Below are positions 19,031-28,274 of a stretch of 64,000 nt of DNA, one piece after another (position 1 is the stretch's first letter; the number at the start of each line of letters is the position of its first letter). Source of the stretch: Romboutsia sp. CE17 (GTDB taxonomy: Bacteria > Bacillota > Clostridia > Peptostreptococcales > Peptostreptococcaceae); assembly GCF_012317385.1 (NCBI RefSeq), contig NZ_CP051144.1, positions 1,240,001 through 1,304,000 on the forward strand. The letters run 5' to 3'. The position numbers and the translations under genes were made by a program. The notes under the pieces were generated by a model. That model was not told the DNA's origin. It searched no databases and was given only the letters and a program-made list of their open reading frames with translations.

Positions 19031-19729
19031 CTAGTCTTCCTTTCTAAAACTATATCCATATCCCCAAACTGTTTGTATATATTTAGGCTTAGATGGATCA
19101 TCTTCTATTTTATTCCTTATTCTTCTTATATTAACATCAACTATTTTAAAATCATATAAATAGTTGCTTCCCCACACTTCATTTAATATTTGATCTCTAC
19201 TTAAAGATTGACTTCCATTTGTCATTAAGTATTTAACTATTGAAAATTCTGTTGGCGTAAGTTCTATTTCTTTGTTATTTTTGTACAACTTTCTTTTATC
19301 TATATCTAGTCTGAAAGGATTTGATATTATTTCATTAGTTTTTGCTTTAGCATTATCTTTTTTTACTCTTCTAAGTAAAGCCGAAACCCTTACTAATAAT
19401 TCTTTTATACTAAATGGTTTTACTATGTAATCATCAGCACCTGATATAAACCCTTCTATTTTATCTTCTTCTTGTGACTTAGCTGTAAGCATTATTATTC
19501 CAACTTGGTCAAAATTTTGTCTTATAAATTTACATATTTCTATACCGCTCATATCTGGTAACATTACATCTAAAAGTGCTATAGATATGTCATCTTCCTT
19601 AGATAATTTTTCTATTGCTTCGCTTCCTGTGCCTGCTTCTATTATTTCGTAACCTTCTCTTTTTAAATTTATGCTAACGAAACTTCTTATTCCTATCTCA
19701 TCTTCTAATATTAATATTTTTTCCTTCAT
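19031..19729 (-). CDS. OmpR/PhoB-family response regulator
   Basis: 232 residues: receiver domain with acidic pocket ED at 9-11, phosphoacceptor Asp54 in LLDVMLPDMSG and the conserved Lys in IVKPFS, followed by a winged-helix effector domain (about 130-230, LTPTEFSIVKYLM, WGYGYSFR). It is immediately upstream of its kinase. Whether this is the PhoP/PhoB that would act on the Pho-like boxes at 32158-32226 cannot be decided from sequence. Confidence 0.93.
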   Translation of the reverse strand: MKEKILILEDEIGIRSFVSINLKREGYEIIEAGTGSEAIEKLSKEDDISIALLDVMLPDMSGIEICKFIRQNFDQVGIIMLTAKSQEEDKIEGFISGADDYIVKPFSIKELLVRVSALLRRVKKDNAKAKTNEIISNPFRLDIDKRKLYKNNKEIELTPTEFSIVKYLMTNGSQSLSRDQILNEVWGSNYLYDFKIVDVNIRRIRNKIEDDPSKPKYIQTVWGYGYSFRKED

Positions 19730-19746
19730 AAAAATCCTCCCATAAG

Positions 19747-21150
19747 TTATTCATATATTAATGAAAAATACTCTTTTAAAGATTCTACCGTTAAATCTAA
19801 TCTATTTAATTGCTCAGTGTCGACTATAGTTAAAATAAAATTATATTTGTCAGTTTCCTTAAGGCTTATCCCAACTTGATTTTGTAAATTTATATTTTTA
19901 GATTCATCAACCACTATATTTTTACTATGTGCCGTTATAGTAAATAAAGTTTTTGAACCTTTTTCTTTTTCATCATAATAATTAAATTTAAATATTACAT
20001 TATCAGAATTAGTTTCTTGTTCTACATAAATTTTATTAGCCAAATTATTCTGAATAAGAAATTTATAATTATATTCGTAATTATAATATACTTGAATTGT
20101 AAATAATAATCCAGAACTAGAATCTTTTTTTCCATTCCAACTATACCAACTTATATTCGCAGATGACTTAGACGTATAAGTATTTTCATTTAAACTTCCA
20201 TTTAAAATAGGTATGTCTATAACCTTATCTTTATTGATATCTTCTACTGGAATATAATATGATTTCATAAGAGATTTATCATTATCTTCAAAAGCTTTTT
20301 TTAGATTATCATCTTCAAAATACAACATTTGTGTAAAGTAACTACTCTCCTTTGTCATAGGTATATCTAATACTATACCTTTAATATTAGAACCTTTAGC
20401 TTGTGATGCTATATTCCCTAATGTTATATACAGCTCACTTATGTTTTTTACATTATCAAATTTAACATAGTCAATAAGTTCAACTCCATTATTTATGCCA
20501 TCATAATTTATTACACTCACATACATTCTACTATTTCTACTATCATAGTTTGCCATTAAAATATCTAACTTATTATCATTATTAATGTAGCCAATTTCTA
20601 TCTTCATATCAGTTAGGTTATATCTATCATTTATCCATGTAGGTTTAATTTCAATAGATTTTTTTATTTCACCATCAATATATTTATATACATATAGAGT
20701 AGTTTTAATTTGTCCTTTTGCAGCAAGTATTATTTCTTTGTTTCCATCATTATCTAAGTCATAAAAATTAGCATACTCTATGGACTCACCAGATATTGAT
20801 TCTTTTGATATTTTTTCATAATCATCTTGCTTTTTATTTAAGATAAAAAATCCAACTTCACTTTCGTTAGTATTAAGATTCTTACTTTTTTCAAATACAA
20901 TAACTTCTTCAATACCATTATTATCTAAATCAACTTTATTTATTTTTCCAACATCTTGCAAATTTGCTGGGAGCAATAATGATGCTGAACTTCCTACAAT
21001 ACGATTAACACTTTCATAAAGTTTTTTATTATTTTCATTATAAATTGGCTTTTGATCAATTAATTGTTCAGGTGACTCACTGCCTAATGCACATCCTGTT
21101 AACGATAGCATTAAAAATCCTAAAATAGCAGTGCTTTTAAAAAATTTCAT
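19747..21150 (-). CDS. Lipoprotein with FG-GAP/VCBS-like Asp-rich repeats
   Basis: 467 residues. A signal peptide ends in the lipobox LTGC (Cys at about residue 20). Three calcium-loop-like motifs are visible: DLDNNGIEEVIVF, DLDNDGNKEIILA and YINNDNKLDILMA, spaced as in FG-GAP/VCBS beta-propeller repeats. It lies 17 bp upstream of the response regulator, forming a three-gene lipoprotein-regulator-kinase unit. I infer that it may feed an extracellular cue to the kinase or be its target; no enzyme motif is seen. Confidence 0.75.
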   Translation of the reverse strand: MKFFKSTAILGFLMLSLTGCALGSESPEQLIDQKPIYNENNKKLYESVNRIVGSSASLLLPANLQDVGKINKVDLDNNGIEEVIVFEKSKNLNTNESEVGFFILNKKQDDYEKISKESISGESIEYANFYDLDNDGNKEIILAAKGQIKTTLYVYKYIDGEIKKSIEIKPTWINDRYNLTDMKIEIGYINNDNKLDILMANYDSRNSRMYVSVINYDGINNGVELIDYVKFDNVKNISELYITLGNIASQAKGSNIKGIVLDIPMTKESSYFTQMLYFEDDNLKKAFEDNDKSLMKSYYIPVEDINKDKVIDIPILNGSLNENTYTSKSSANISWYSWNGKKDSSSGLLFTIQVYYNYEYNYKFLIQNNLANKIYVEQETNSDNVIFKFNYYDEKEKGSKTLFTITAHSKNIVVDESKNINLQNQVGISLKETDKYNFILTIVDTEQLNRLDLTVESLKEYFSLIYE

Positions 21151-21160
21151 TAATTTCCTC

Positions 21161-21784
21161 CTATGTTAAAGCATTATCACAATAATGTTTAAATCTTTCT
21201 ATTCTATCTTTTTCTAACTTAATAGTTTCTTGATTTAGATTTCCTCTACCTAATCTATCACATAAAGATAATAATGCAACCTCTTTATAATCACATTCTT
21301 TCAGCATTTTATCTAATTCAAAAAACGGTAAGTTTTTATCAAAAAAAAGAGGTTGCATATGATATCTTACTAATTTAACAACTTCTTTTTTAAATTTTTC
21401 ATCGAATCCTAATTTACTCAAAAATTTATATGCTATATTTTCACCTTCTATATCGTGATTATAAGATGTAATTCTTCCTTTTCTTAATTTTGTCGTTGTT
21501 AGTTTTCCAATATCATGTAATAAAGCTGACCACATAAATACTCTTTTATCTTTACTTTCTTCTTTAAGATTAGCTGCTTCATCTACAACTAATAATACAT
21601 GATTTAAAACACTACCTTCTGGGTGATATTTTTTATTTTGATCTATTTTATCCAAGTTTTTTATAAGATTTAAAGGTTCATTATCCATCTTACCATCTTC
21701 AATCAATCTTAATAAATCTTTTGAGGGTACATTGCTATTCATTAAAATATTATCAATTTCAAGACTTATATCTTTTGTTGTCAT
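21161..21784 (-). CDS. HD-domain phosphohydrolase-like protein
   Basis: 207 residues. An HD domain is centred on HVLLVVDEA and SALLHDIGKLTT, with a further YNHDIEGENIAY His, giving a metal-binding H...HD...H...D pattern like the HD domains of tRNA nucleotidyltransferases, but the polymerase head is absent. I use the ATG at 21782-21784, 8 nt after AAAGGA, instead of the one three codons upstream. It lies just upstream of the repeat lipoprotein. Substrate unknown. Confidence 0.75.
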   Translation of the reverse strand: MTTKDISLEIDNILMNSNVPSKDLLRLIEDGKMDNEPLNLIKNLDKIDQNKKYHPEGSVLNHVLLVVDEAANLKEESKDKRVFMWSALLHDIGKLTTTKLRKGRITSYNHDIEGENIAYKFLSKLGFDEKFKKEVVKLVRYHMQPLFFDKNLPFFELDKMLKECDYKEVALLSLCDRLGRGNLNQETIKLEKDRIERFKHYCDNALT

Positions 21785-21862
21785 ATAATTCATCCTTTCC
21801 TTATATTATCATAAAATCTACTTAATTTACTATATTTACAGTATAAAATATTACTATATAAA

Positions 21863-21898
21863 AAATAAAAGCTTAGTATTTTAACTAAGCTCTTATTT
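21863..21898 (-). terminator. Terminator after the disordered-protein gene
   Basis: Stem with perfect core GCTTAGT / ACTAAGC (21871-21877, 21884-21890) extended by A/T pairs with one mismatch, then T-rich sequence on the minus strand. Confidence 0.75.
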
Positions 21899-21979
21899 CT
21901 ATTTTAACACTATTTAAATCATTTATTTATTTTAATTTTATTATTTAAATAAATTTTTAGATATAAATATTATTAATCT

Positions 21980-22717
21980 CTATCTTTTAATAAAATTTTC
22001 CTTAGACCAAACTATATTTTCAAGTTTATTACTTTGTGATTTAATATCTTCAGTTTCTATAGATTGCTCTATTGTATTATTACTTTTTTCTGTTAATTCA
22101 GTTTCATAACTTCTAAAATTTAAACTCTCGTTATCTACTTCTTCTATATTTTCTAATTCATCTTTAATTTCTAGATTTTGTTTAACATCTAAAGATTCAT
22201 CAATATCAGGTTTTTTTATTCTTTTTTTGTTAATATGGTTATTTCCATGAGGTCTTTTTGAATTCTTAGTATTATTATCATGTTCTACATTATCTACTTT
22301 ATTATCTATAAGTTCACTTTTAGATTGTGGCTTATTTGAGCTTTTTTTGTTATGAGACTTCTTAGAATTTTGTTCTTTTTCTTGAGATTTATTCTTGGAC
22401 TTTTTACTTGAAAATGATTTTTTACTTGATGTGCTTTTGCTATTTTCCTTTTTTTTATTTGACTTTTGATTATTATTAGTATTTTTGTTAGATGTTTTCT
22501 TCTTACCTAAACCAAATCCTTTTCTAGCTTTAGGTTTTTGTGAAGATTCTTCTAATCCAAATTCTTCTTTTTTATCATCTGGAACTAATTCATTTAAAAT
22601 AATTTCATTATAATTCTCTTCATATTCAGATTTTTTTTCAATATTTTTATCATTTTGGCTTGAGTGTTTTTTTCTATTACTACTTCTTTTATGATTATTA
22701 TTTTTCATTCTAAGCAT
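21980..22717 (-). CDS. Low-complexity, charge-segregated hypothetical protein
   Basis: 245 residues, no recognizable fold. About the first 150 residues are Lys/Ser/Asn-rich and strongly basic (repeated KKS, SKK and NKK), while the last 90 are acidic (KDELENIEEVDNES, ETELTEKSN). There is no signal peptide or membrane span and no Cys. Such a bipolar, disordered protein could bind nucleic acid or ribosomes, but that is a guess. It has a GAGGGGG ribosome site and follows the RlmL-like methyltransferase by 74 bp, so it is probably cotranscribed. Confidence 0.7.
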   Translation of the reverse strand: MLRMKNNNHKRSSNRKKHSSQNDKNIEKKSEYEENYNEIILNELVPDDKKEEFGLEESSQKPKARKGFGLGKKKTSNKNTNNNQKSNKKKENSKSTSSKKSFSSKKSKNKSQEKEQNSKKSHNKKSSNKPQSKSELIDNKVDNVEHDNNTKNSKRPHGNNHINKKRIKKPDIDESLDVKQNLEIKDELENIEEVDNESLNFRSYETELTEKSNNTIEQSIETEDIKSQSNKLENIVWSKENFIKR

Positions 22718-22725
22718 TATTACAC

Positions 22726-22769
22726 CCCCTCGAAATACTCTTTATAATATTTATATTCTTTCGAAGGGG
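22726..22769 (-). promoter_or_regulatory. Hairpin that could mask the ribosome-binding site of the disordered-protein gene
   Basis: CCCCTCGAAA (22726-22735) can pair with TTTCGAAGGGG (22759-22769) with one mismatch. On the transcript the GAGGGGG Shine-Dalgarno of the downstream gene forms one arm. The hairpin is not followed by a T-run, so it looks regulatory rather than a terminator; no experimental basis. Confidence 0.45.
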
Positions 22770-22791
22770 AAATTATTTTTATTATTTGTAA

Positions 22792-23940
22792 TTAATCATT
22801 ATTTCTTGGTGGTCTTGGTCCTGGGTATTGATATAAGTTAGTTTTTAACATACCATTGTAAAGCTTTCTTTTTCTATCTGCATCTTTACCAAACTCTCTT
22901 TCAAAATCTTCAAAAGAAGTTATTAGATAATAAGACCAGTTCTTTAATTTTCTAAACGTATATCCTAATTCTTTGTAAAGCATCTTTACACTATCAGAGT
23001 CTTCAAGTCTTTCTCCATATGGTGGATTAGTTATTATAAACCCATACTCTTCATCACTCTTAAAGTCAACTGCATTTGCCACATTAAATTCGATATAATC
23101 TTCAACTCCTGCAAGTTCAGCATTTTCACGAGCTATATTTATTGCTTGTTCGTCTATATCATAACCATATATCTTAAAAGGCTTACTTTCATCAATTTTA
23201 TCATAAGCTTCTTTTCTTACATCCCACCAAATTTTCTTATCCATAGTTCTCCATTTTTCAGAAATAAATTCACGATTAAGTCCTGGTGCCATATTTATTC
23301 CCATCATCGCAGCTTCTATTAAAAGAGTACCGGAACCACACATAGGATCAACTAAAGTTCTACCTGGCTTCCATGGTGTAAGATACATTATAGCTGCAGC
23401 TAGCGTCTCTCTTATTGGAGCCTTATTAGCTTTTTCTCTATATCCTCTTTTATGAAGAGCATCTCCTGTTGTATCTATAGATAAAACTACCTTGTCTTTA
23501 TGTATAAAAACATAAATCGGATATTTTTCTTTGTCCTCTTTTAATAACCCATCTTCTAAATAGCTTTTCTTTAAACTTTCTACAATAGCTTTTTTTACTA
23601 TTGATTGTATATGAGGTGTAGAATGTAATTTTGATTTTATAGATGATGCTTTAGTTATTGGAAATTGTGCACCGTATGGTATATATTTTGCCCAGTTTAT
23701 TCTTTTGGTTCCTTCAAATAGTTCATCAAAAGTTTTAGCTTCAAACTCAGCTACTTTAAGATGAACTCTTTCTGCACATCTTAGCCACATATTAGCTTTA
23801 GCTATACCATATTCATCAGTTTTATATGTAACCCTTCCATCTTCAGTTTTAACTATTTCAAATCCTAAATCTTTAATTTCTCTTGCCAGCATTTTTTCTA
23901 CACCAAAAAAACATGGTGACATTAACGTATATGTCTTCAT
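22792..23940 (-). CDS. THUMP-domain class I RNA methyltransferase (RlmL/YpsC-like)
   Basis: 382 residues: N-terminal ferredoxin-like/THUMP region (about 1-160) and a Rossmann methyltransferase (about 165-380) with SAM motif DPMCGSGTLLIEAAMMG and the N-methylation catalytic motif ITNPPYGERL. This is the YpsC/RlmL-N type, which makes m2G in 23S rRNA; the exact nucleotide is inferred by family. It starts behind AGGAGGATTAT, 17 bp downstream of larE. Confidence 0.88.
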   Translation of the reverse strand: MKTYTLMSPCFFGVEKMLAREIKDLGFEIVKTEDGRVTYKTDEYGIAKANMWLRCAERVHLKVAEFEAKTFDELFEGTKRINWAKYIPYGAQFPITKASSIKSKLHSTPHIQSIVKKAIVESLKKSYLEDGLLKEDKEKYPIYVFIHKDKVVLSIDTTGDALHKRGYREKANKAPIRETLAAAIMYLTPWKPGRTLVDPMCGSGTLLIEAAMMGINMAPGLNREFISEKWRTMDKKIWWDVRKEAYDKIDESKPFKIYGYDIDEQAINIARENAELAGVEDYIEFNVANAVDFKSDEEYGFIITNPPYGERLEDSDSVKMLYKELGYTFRKLKNWSYYLITSFEDFEREFGKDADRKRKLYNGMLKTNLYQYPGPRPPRNND

Positions 23941-23957
23941 ATAATCCTCCTACTTTT

Positions 23958-24758
23958 TTATGCGAGATTAGTACTGCCCATTTTATAGCCGCCCATATCT
24001 AAAGTCACATATTTAAATCCAAATTCTTTAAGTTTATTGTTTGTTTTTTCTAATATATCATTACTAAAAAACTTATTTATCTCATCTTTTCCAACTTCTA
24101 TTCTAGCTATATCATCATGAAGTCTTACCCTAAATTGATTAAATCCTATACTATTTAAGTATTCTTCACCCTTTTCTATCATTCTAAGCTTTTCATTAGT
24201 AATTTTTGTTCCACATGGTATTCTAGTAGCAAGACATGCGAATGCAGGTTTATTAAATGTTTTAAGGTTCATCTCTTTAGATAAAGCTCTAATATCTTCT
24301 TTGGTAAATCCACATTCTTTTAATGGACTTATTACATTTAATTCCTCTATTGCTTTAAGTCCTGGTCGATAATCACCCAAATCATCTAAATTAGTTCCAT
24401 CTGCTACATATTTTATATTGTTTATTCTAGCTACATCTTTAACTTTAGTAAATACTGCATTTTTACAGTAGTAACATCTCTCTGGTCCATTTTCAATGAA
24501 CTCCTTAATATTAAAGTCATCTATTCTAACTACTATATGCTTTACATTAAATGTCTTAGCATATTCTATAGCTTCTTCAATTTCTCTATTTGAATGCATC
24601 ATAGCATGTAATGTCACAGCTATAGCATTTTCTCCTAAGGTATCACTTGCAACCTTAAGTAAAAAATTACTATCTACACCTCCAGAGTAAGCAATTGCTA
24701 CACTACCTAAATCTTTTAGCATCTTTTTTAGTTTTTCTAATTTTTTACTCAACTCCAT
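23958..24758 (-). CDS. larE: LarE-type ATP-dependent sulfur transferase
   Basis: PP-loop enzyme (YSGGVDS at 24-30) of the LarE family, which supplies sulfur for the nickel-pincer cofactor of lactate racemase. 266 residues. Cys residues stand at 95 and 98 (ERCYYC), 149, 175 (FACLATR) and 182 (RIPCG). Cys175 corresponds in context to the sacrificial Cys of LarE; the extra Cys could hold a cluster in a multi-turnover variant, as described for some LarE homologs. larA, larB and larC are not in the window. Start behind GGGAGGTATATT. Confidence 0.82.
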   Translation of the reverse strand: MELSKKLEKLKKMLKDLGSVAIAYSGGVDSNFLLKVASDTLGENAIAVTLHAMMHSNREIEEAIEYAKTFNVKHIVVRIDDFNIKEFIENGPERCYYCKNAVFTKVKDVARINNIKYVADGTNLDDLGDYRPGLKAIEELNVISPLKECGFTKEDIRALSKEMNLKTFNKPAFACLATRIPCGTKITNEKLRMIEKGEEYLNSIGFNQFRVRLHDDIARIEVGKDEINKFFSNDILEKTNNKLKEFGFKYVTLDMGGYKMGSTNLA

Positions 24759-24944
24759 AATATACCTCCCACCTTTATAGTAAATTAATTATATAAAATA
24801 TAACTGTATAAATCAAACTAATTTATTAGAAAATCAAGTTTTATTGATTATTTATTGTTTGAACTCAATATATCTAACTATATTATTTGAAAAAATATAT
24901 AACTTATTGTAATATATGATTATATAAAAAGGGGGAAAATAGAG

Positions 24945-25178
24945 ATGAAAATAGACTACGAGATATTAAACAATTTATTAAAAAATAATAAAGGGATAAA
25001 ATTAATTTATAGAGAAAATACTAATATATTAGATATATTTATATCTAATACTCTTATATCTACTTTAGAATTAGAAAGTAACAATATAGAAAGCCATAGT
25101 GAAGAAATTTATAATGCTATAGTAAACTTAAAAAATATTAATTTATATATTCCTAAAATTTATATAAAAGAAAATTGA
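24945..25178 (+). CDS. Small hypothetical protein
   Basis: 77 residues, no signal peptide or membrane span, and no family I recognise. Codon pattern and a clear ribosome site (AAAGGGGGAAAATAGAG before the ATG) support a real gene. It stands alone on the plus strand between larE and a strong terminator. Confidence 0.6.
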   Translation: MKIDYEILNNLLKNNKGIKLIYRENTNILDIFISNTLISTLELESNNIESHSEEIYNAIVNLKNINLYIPKIYIKEN

Positions 25179-25196
25179 TAAATTTAAAAAAATATA

Positions 25197-25240
25197 AAAA
25201 AACTTCTTTTGATATTTGAAAATATCAAAAGAAGTTTTTT
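25197..25240. terminator. Bidirectional terminator
   Basis: Perfect 20-bp stem (arms 25197-25216 and 25221-25240; core ACTTCTTTTGATATT) with loop TGAA, flanked by A- and T-runs. It serves the 77-residue ORF and the convergent flippase gene, whose stop codon begins at its last base. Confidence 0.9.
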
Positions 25241-26787
25241 TATCCTCTTAATTTAATATTAAAACTTTTAGATAAAACCTTAATTAAGTTCAATATATAT
25301 TTCATTTCTTTACTTTTATAAAATATTATAATAATTATTATATTAGGTATTATTATGCATACTATAAACTTAATCAATACGTTAATAAGTGGTGTGTAGT
25401 TCACTAAACTGCATAAATAATACGTCGGTAAACTAGCTATAAATAATACTATAATATAAAAAATATATTTTAAAAAATATCTACTAGAACCTTTTCCAAA
25501 TCCAATTTTATATACTACATAAGGATCGTACCATGTATTAGTTAATAATCTAGCTATGGCAGTTGATAAAAGAACTCCAAAAAGTCCCATTATATTACCT
25601 AATATAAAAGATAGTATTAGATTTATAGCTGCTGTTAGTAACAACAAGTATCTACCTTTTTTAAATATTCCCATAGTGTTTTTATATGTCCATACTGCAT
25701 TTTGCATTCCAACCATATAAAAATTTATAGCAAGCATAATTGCTATTGATGAAGGTAAAATATACTTTTCTCCTATCCATAAATGTATAACATCATTTAT
25801 TAATAAAATTATACCTATTGAAGAAATTCCAAATAACCAAAAATTGCAAAAGTTTATTATTTCAAACATGCTTTCTTTTCTTTCATTATTTTCTTTTGCA
25901 TTTAAATTGCCTATACTTGCAGTTATACTATTAAACAATTGCTGTAATACCCTATTAATAGCACTTACTATCATTGTATAATTTGATAATAATCCAACAA
26001 TAGATAAACCTGAAATATATGTAATGATAATATTATCTGTATTCATAACTAATACACTACCTAGTTTTACAAGTACTAAAGCTCTAACATCTGCAATCAA
26101 CTTTTGTTTTGATTTTTTACTTATTTTAAGCCTTTTATACTTTTTCATATATGGATACATTTTATCTGCAATAATTGTAGTAATAATATTTTGAAGTATT
26201 ACACAACCTGATTGAACAATTAGATATAATATAAAATTTCTAGTAAGTAATAGTACAATTATCTGCAAAATAGTTTGTACAAAATAAACTCCATAAGTAA
26301 TTAGAGTTGATATATAGCTCTTTTGATCAGCAATTATCAATGAACTTTTATATGATGCAAAATATGTAATTGATGTATTAAATAAATATATCAAATATAT
26401 TATATAAATACTCTCTTCTATATTAGGTTTTTCTCCAATTATTATATTTAAAAATGGTAGTAAAGCTAATCCTAGTATAAATACAATTACTCCAATAGAT
26501 GTATATGCTTTAGAGTAAAAGTTCATTAATTTTGTTATTTCTTTCTCATCTCTATAAGCTAATGGTTTATATAAAGCATATATTATTGCTGTACCTATAC
26601 CTAAATCAGCTAAAGATAGTATTGATAGTATATTAGTAAATAAACCATTTACTCCTAAATATTCAGATGATAAACATTGGATAAAAATACCCCTATTTAT
26701 AAAACCAGCAAGTATATATATAAATTGTCCTACAAATCCTGCAACTATATTTCTTATCGAATTAAATGTCCTTGAGTCTCTATTCAT
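25240..26787 (-). CDS. MOP-family polysaccharide flippase (Wzx-like)
   Basis: 515 residues with about 12-14 hydrophobic spans, beginning with the family pattern NSIRNIVAGFVGQFIYILAGF and containing LGVNGLFTNILSILSLADLGIG, typical of capsule/O-antigen flippases. It probably translocates lipid-linked sugars. The ATG at 26785-26787 follows CAGGAGATATAAC; an upstream frame extension to 26886 lacks a ribosome site and overlaps the preceding gene. No glycosyltransferase genes lie nearby, which is unusual for a Wzx. Confidence 0.85.
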   Translation of the reverse strand: MNRDSRTFNSIRNIVAGFVGQFIYILAGFINRGIFIQCLSSEYLGVNGLFTNILSILSLADLGIGTAIIYALYKPLAYRDEKEITKLMNFYSKAYTSIGVIVFILGLALLPFLNIIIGEKPNIEESIYIIYLIYLFNTSITYFASYKSSLIIADQKSYISTLITYGVYFVQTILQIIVLLLTRNFILYLIVQSGCVILQNIITTIIADKMYPYMKKYKRLKISKKSKQKLIADVRALVLVKLGSVLVMNTDNIIITYISGLSIVGLLSNYTMIVSAINRVLQQLFNSITASIGNLNAKENNERKESMFEIINFCNFWLFGISSIGIILLINDVIHLWIGEKYILPSSIAIMLAINFYMVGMQNAVWTYKNTMGIFKKGRYLLLLTAAINLILSFILGNIMGLFGVLLSTAIARLLTNTWYDPYVVYKIGFGKGSSRYFLKYIFYIIVLFIASLPTYYLCSLVNYTPLINVLIKFIVCIIIPNIIIIIIFYKSKEMKYILNLIKVLSKSFNIKLRG

Positions 26788-26857
26788 GTTATATCTCCTG
26801 TTTTTTATTTCATATAAAAATAGTGTGTACAAAATTAAAATTGATACACACTTTATT

Positions 26858-27487
26858 TTAGCTTCTTTTACTTCTAATAATATCAATTATTATATATGCT
26901 ACAACTATAACTGTTATTATTATTACTATATTTATTATCCATGAACTTATATGTCCACCATATCCAAATGCTCTAAATGGGTTGAAGTATCCTCCAAAAA
27001 ATCCACCTCCTGAAATTGATCCACCTGGGTACCCTCCATCCGAGCTATAATCTTTATTATTTGACCCACCCGAATTGCTACTACCATCATTGTTACTATC
27101 TTTAGGAGGCGTGGTTGAAAAGTTTCCAGAGTCTGGTTTTATAGTACTTGAATTACTATTAGAGCTACTCCCACTATTAGGGCTTGTTGTAAAACTTCCT
27201 GAATCTGGCTTAATAGTGGTTGAGTTATTCTTTTTATTACTACTACTTTCAGAATTAAAGCTACCAGAGCTTGGTATTTTCATACTATTTAATTTATAAC
27301 TCTTAGGCCTTGGGCTTTTTGACGTTGCACTATTGTAGATCCCCGCTGACGAAGTAACTGAATATAAATTTACAGAGTTTAGTTCATCTGCATAACTAAC
27401 TATATCACTAAGTGCAAAACCAATAGATGTAAATAATATAGCAAAGATAATTAAGAAACTTATACGCTTCTTTTTGCTTCTTCTCAT
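26858..27487 (-). CDS. Ser/Gly/Asn-rich secreted or anchored protein of unknown function
   Basis: 209 residues: basic N-terminus (RRSKKKR) and signal-like span (about 9-28), a low-complexity extracytoplasmic middle with three related blocks (IPSSGSFNS, IKPDSGSFTT, IKPDSGNFST), a Gly/Phe/Tyr-rich stretch, then a C-terminal membrane span (about 183-203) and basic tail RSKRS. The start lies 1 nt after the stop of the Cys-rich gene with only a weak ribosome site, so translation is probably coupled. It belongs to the PspA cluster; role unknown. Confidence 0.65.
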   Translation of the reverse strand: MRRSKKKRISFLIIFAILFTSIGFALSDIVSYADELNSVNLYSVTSSAGIYNSATSKSPRPKSYKLNSMKIPSSGSFNSESSSNKKNNSTTIKPDSGSFTTSPNSGSSSNSNSSTIKPDSGNFSTTPPKDSNNDGSSNSGGSNNKDYSSDGGYPGGSISGGGFFGGYFNPFRAFGYGGHISSWIINIVIIITVIVVAYIIIDIIRSKRS

Positions 27488-27488
27488 A

Positions 27489-28163
27489 CTATACTCTTAA
27501 CCCCATTTCTATAAACTTATTATTTATTCTCACTAATTCATATTGAGTGTTATCAGTTATTACAGAATCATAACTTTCTTCTCCCTTAAACTTAGAGTAT
27601 TTTAATATATGTTGATTATCATAATCCTTACTATCTATCAAATATACATATCTAATATAGTTATTATTTTCATCCTTTTCAATTAAGTATGCCTTAATAT
27701 TAAATAGGATTGCTTGATTTCCATTGTATAAAGTCACAGTATCAATACAATTAGTTAATAATGAATCTGATTTATTGCAATTTAATACGTATTCATTCTC
27801 TCTACAATTAAAACAGTGATCCATAGTACATTTACTTATACAATTTATACACTTACACTTACTACATTTTTCTAATTTTTCTAAAGCTATAATTTTATCA
27901 TTAGTTAAATATTTATTTATTTTTGTATCAATATCTTCTTCTTTACTAAATAACTTTGTAAATAATCCTTTCTTTCTTCTATTGTCTCTTTCTAATATTT
28001 CTAAAAAATTCATATAATCTTTTAATATATCTACTCTAGATAGAAAACTTCTTTTCTTTAACTCATTCTCATCTAGCATTTGATTTAAATCATCAGATGC
28101 AAATACTAAATCAGTATATAATTTGTTGTACTTATTTTTTTCTTCTTCAATTCTTGTGCTCAT
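27489..28163 (-). CDS. Cys-rich, probably zinc-binding protein next to PspA
   Basis: 224 residues, cytoplasmic by composition. The N-terminal half is helical and charged. A compact cluster of eight Cys at 100, 103, 105, 108, 112, 117, 120 and 129 (CSKCKCINCISKC, HCFNC) suggests a metal-binding knuckle, and the rest is a beta-rich domain. I do not recognise the family. The gene follows pspA by 112 bp across a hairpin and directly precedes the secreted protein gene. Confidence 0.65.
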   Translation of the reverse strand: MSTRIEEEKNKYNKLYTDLVFASDDLNQMLDENELKKRSFLSRVDILKDYMNFLEILERDNRRKKGLFTKLFSKEEDIDTKINKYLTNDKIIALEKLEKCSKCKCINCISKCTMDHCFNCRENEYVLNCNKSDSLLTNCIDTVTLYNGNQAILFNIKAYLIEKDENNNYIRYVYLIDSKDYDNQHILKYSKFKGEESYDSVITDNTQYELVRINNKFIEMGLRV

Positions 28164-28198
28164 TTAAATAAAGCCCCCTCAAAACTACTTATTCTAAT

Positions 28199-28230
28199 AA
28201 AAGGTAGACAGTAATAACCATCTACCTTTT
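28199..28230 (-). terminator. Hairpin terminator or attenuator after pspA
   Basis: Perfect 10-bp arms AAAAGGTAGA / TCTACCTTTT with a 12-nt loop, followed by TTATTAG on the minus strand. The short T-tract may allow read-through into the downstream cluster. Confidence 0.7.
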
Positions 28231-28274
28231 ATTTAAGATATTTATATTAAATGACTATTATATTTTATCGAAAA

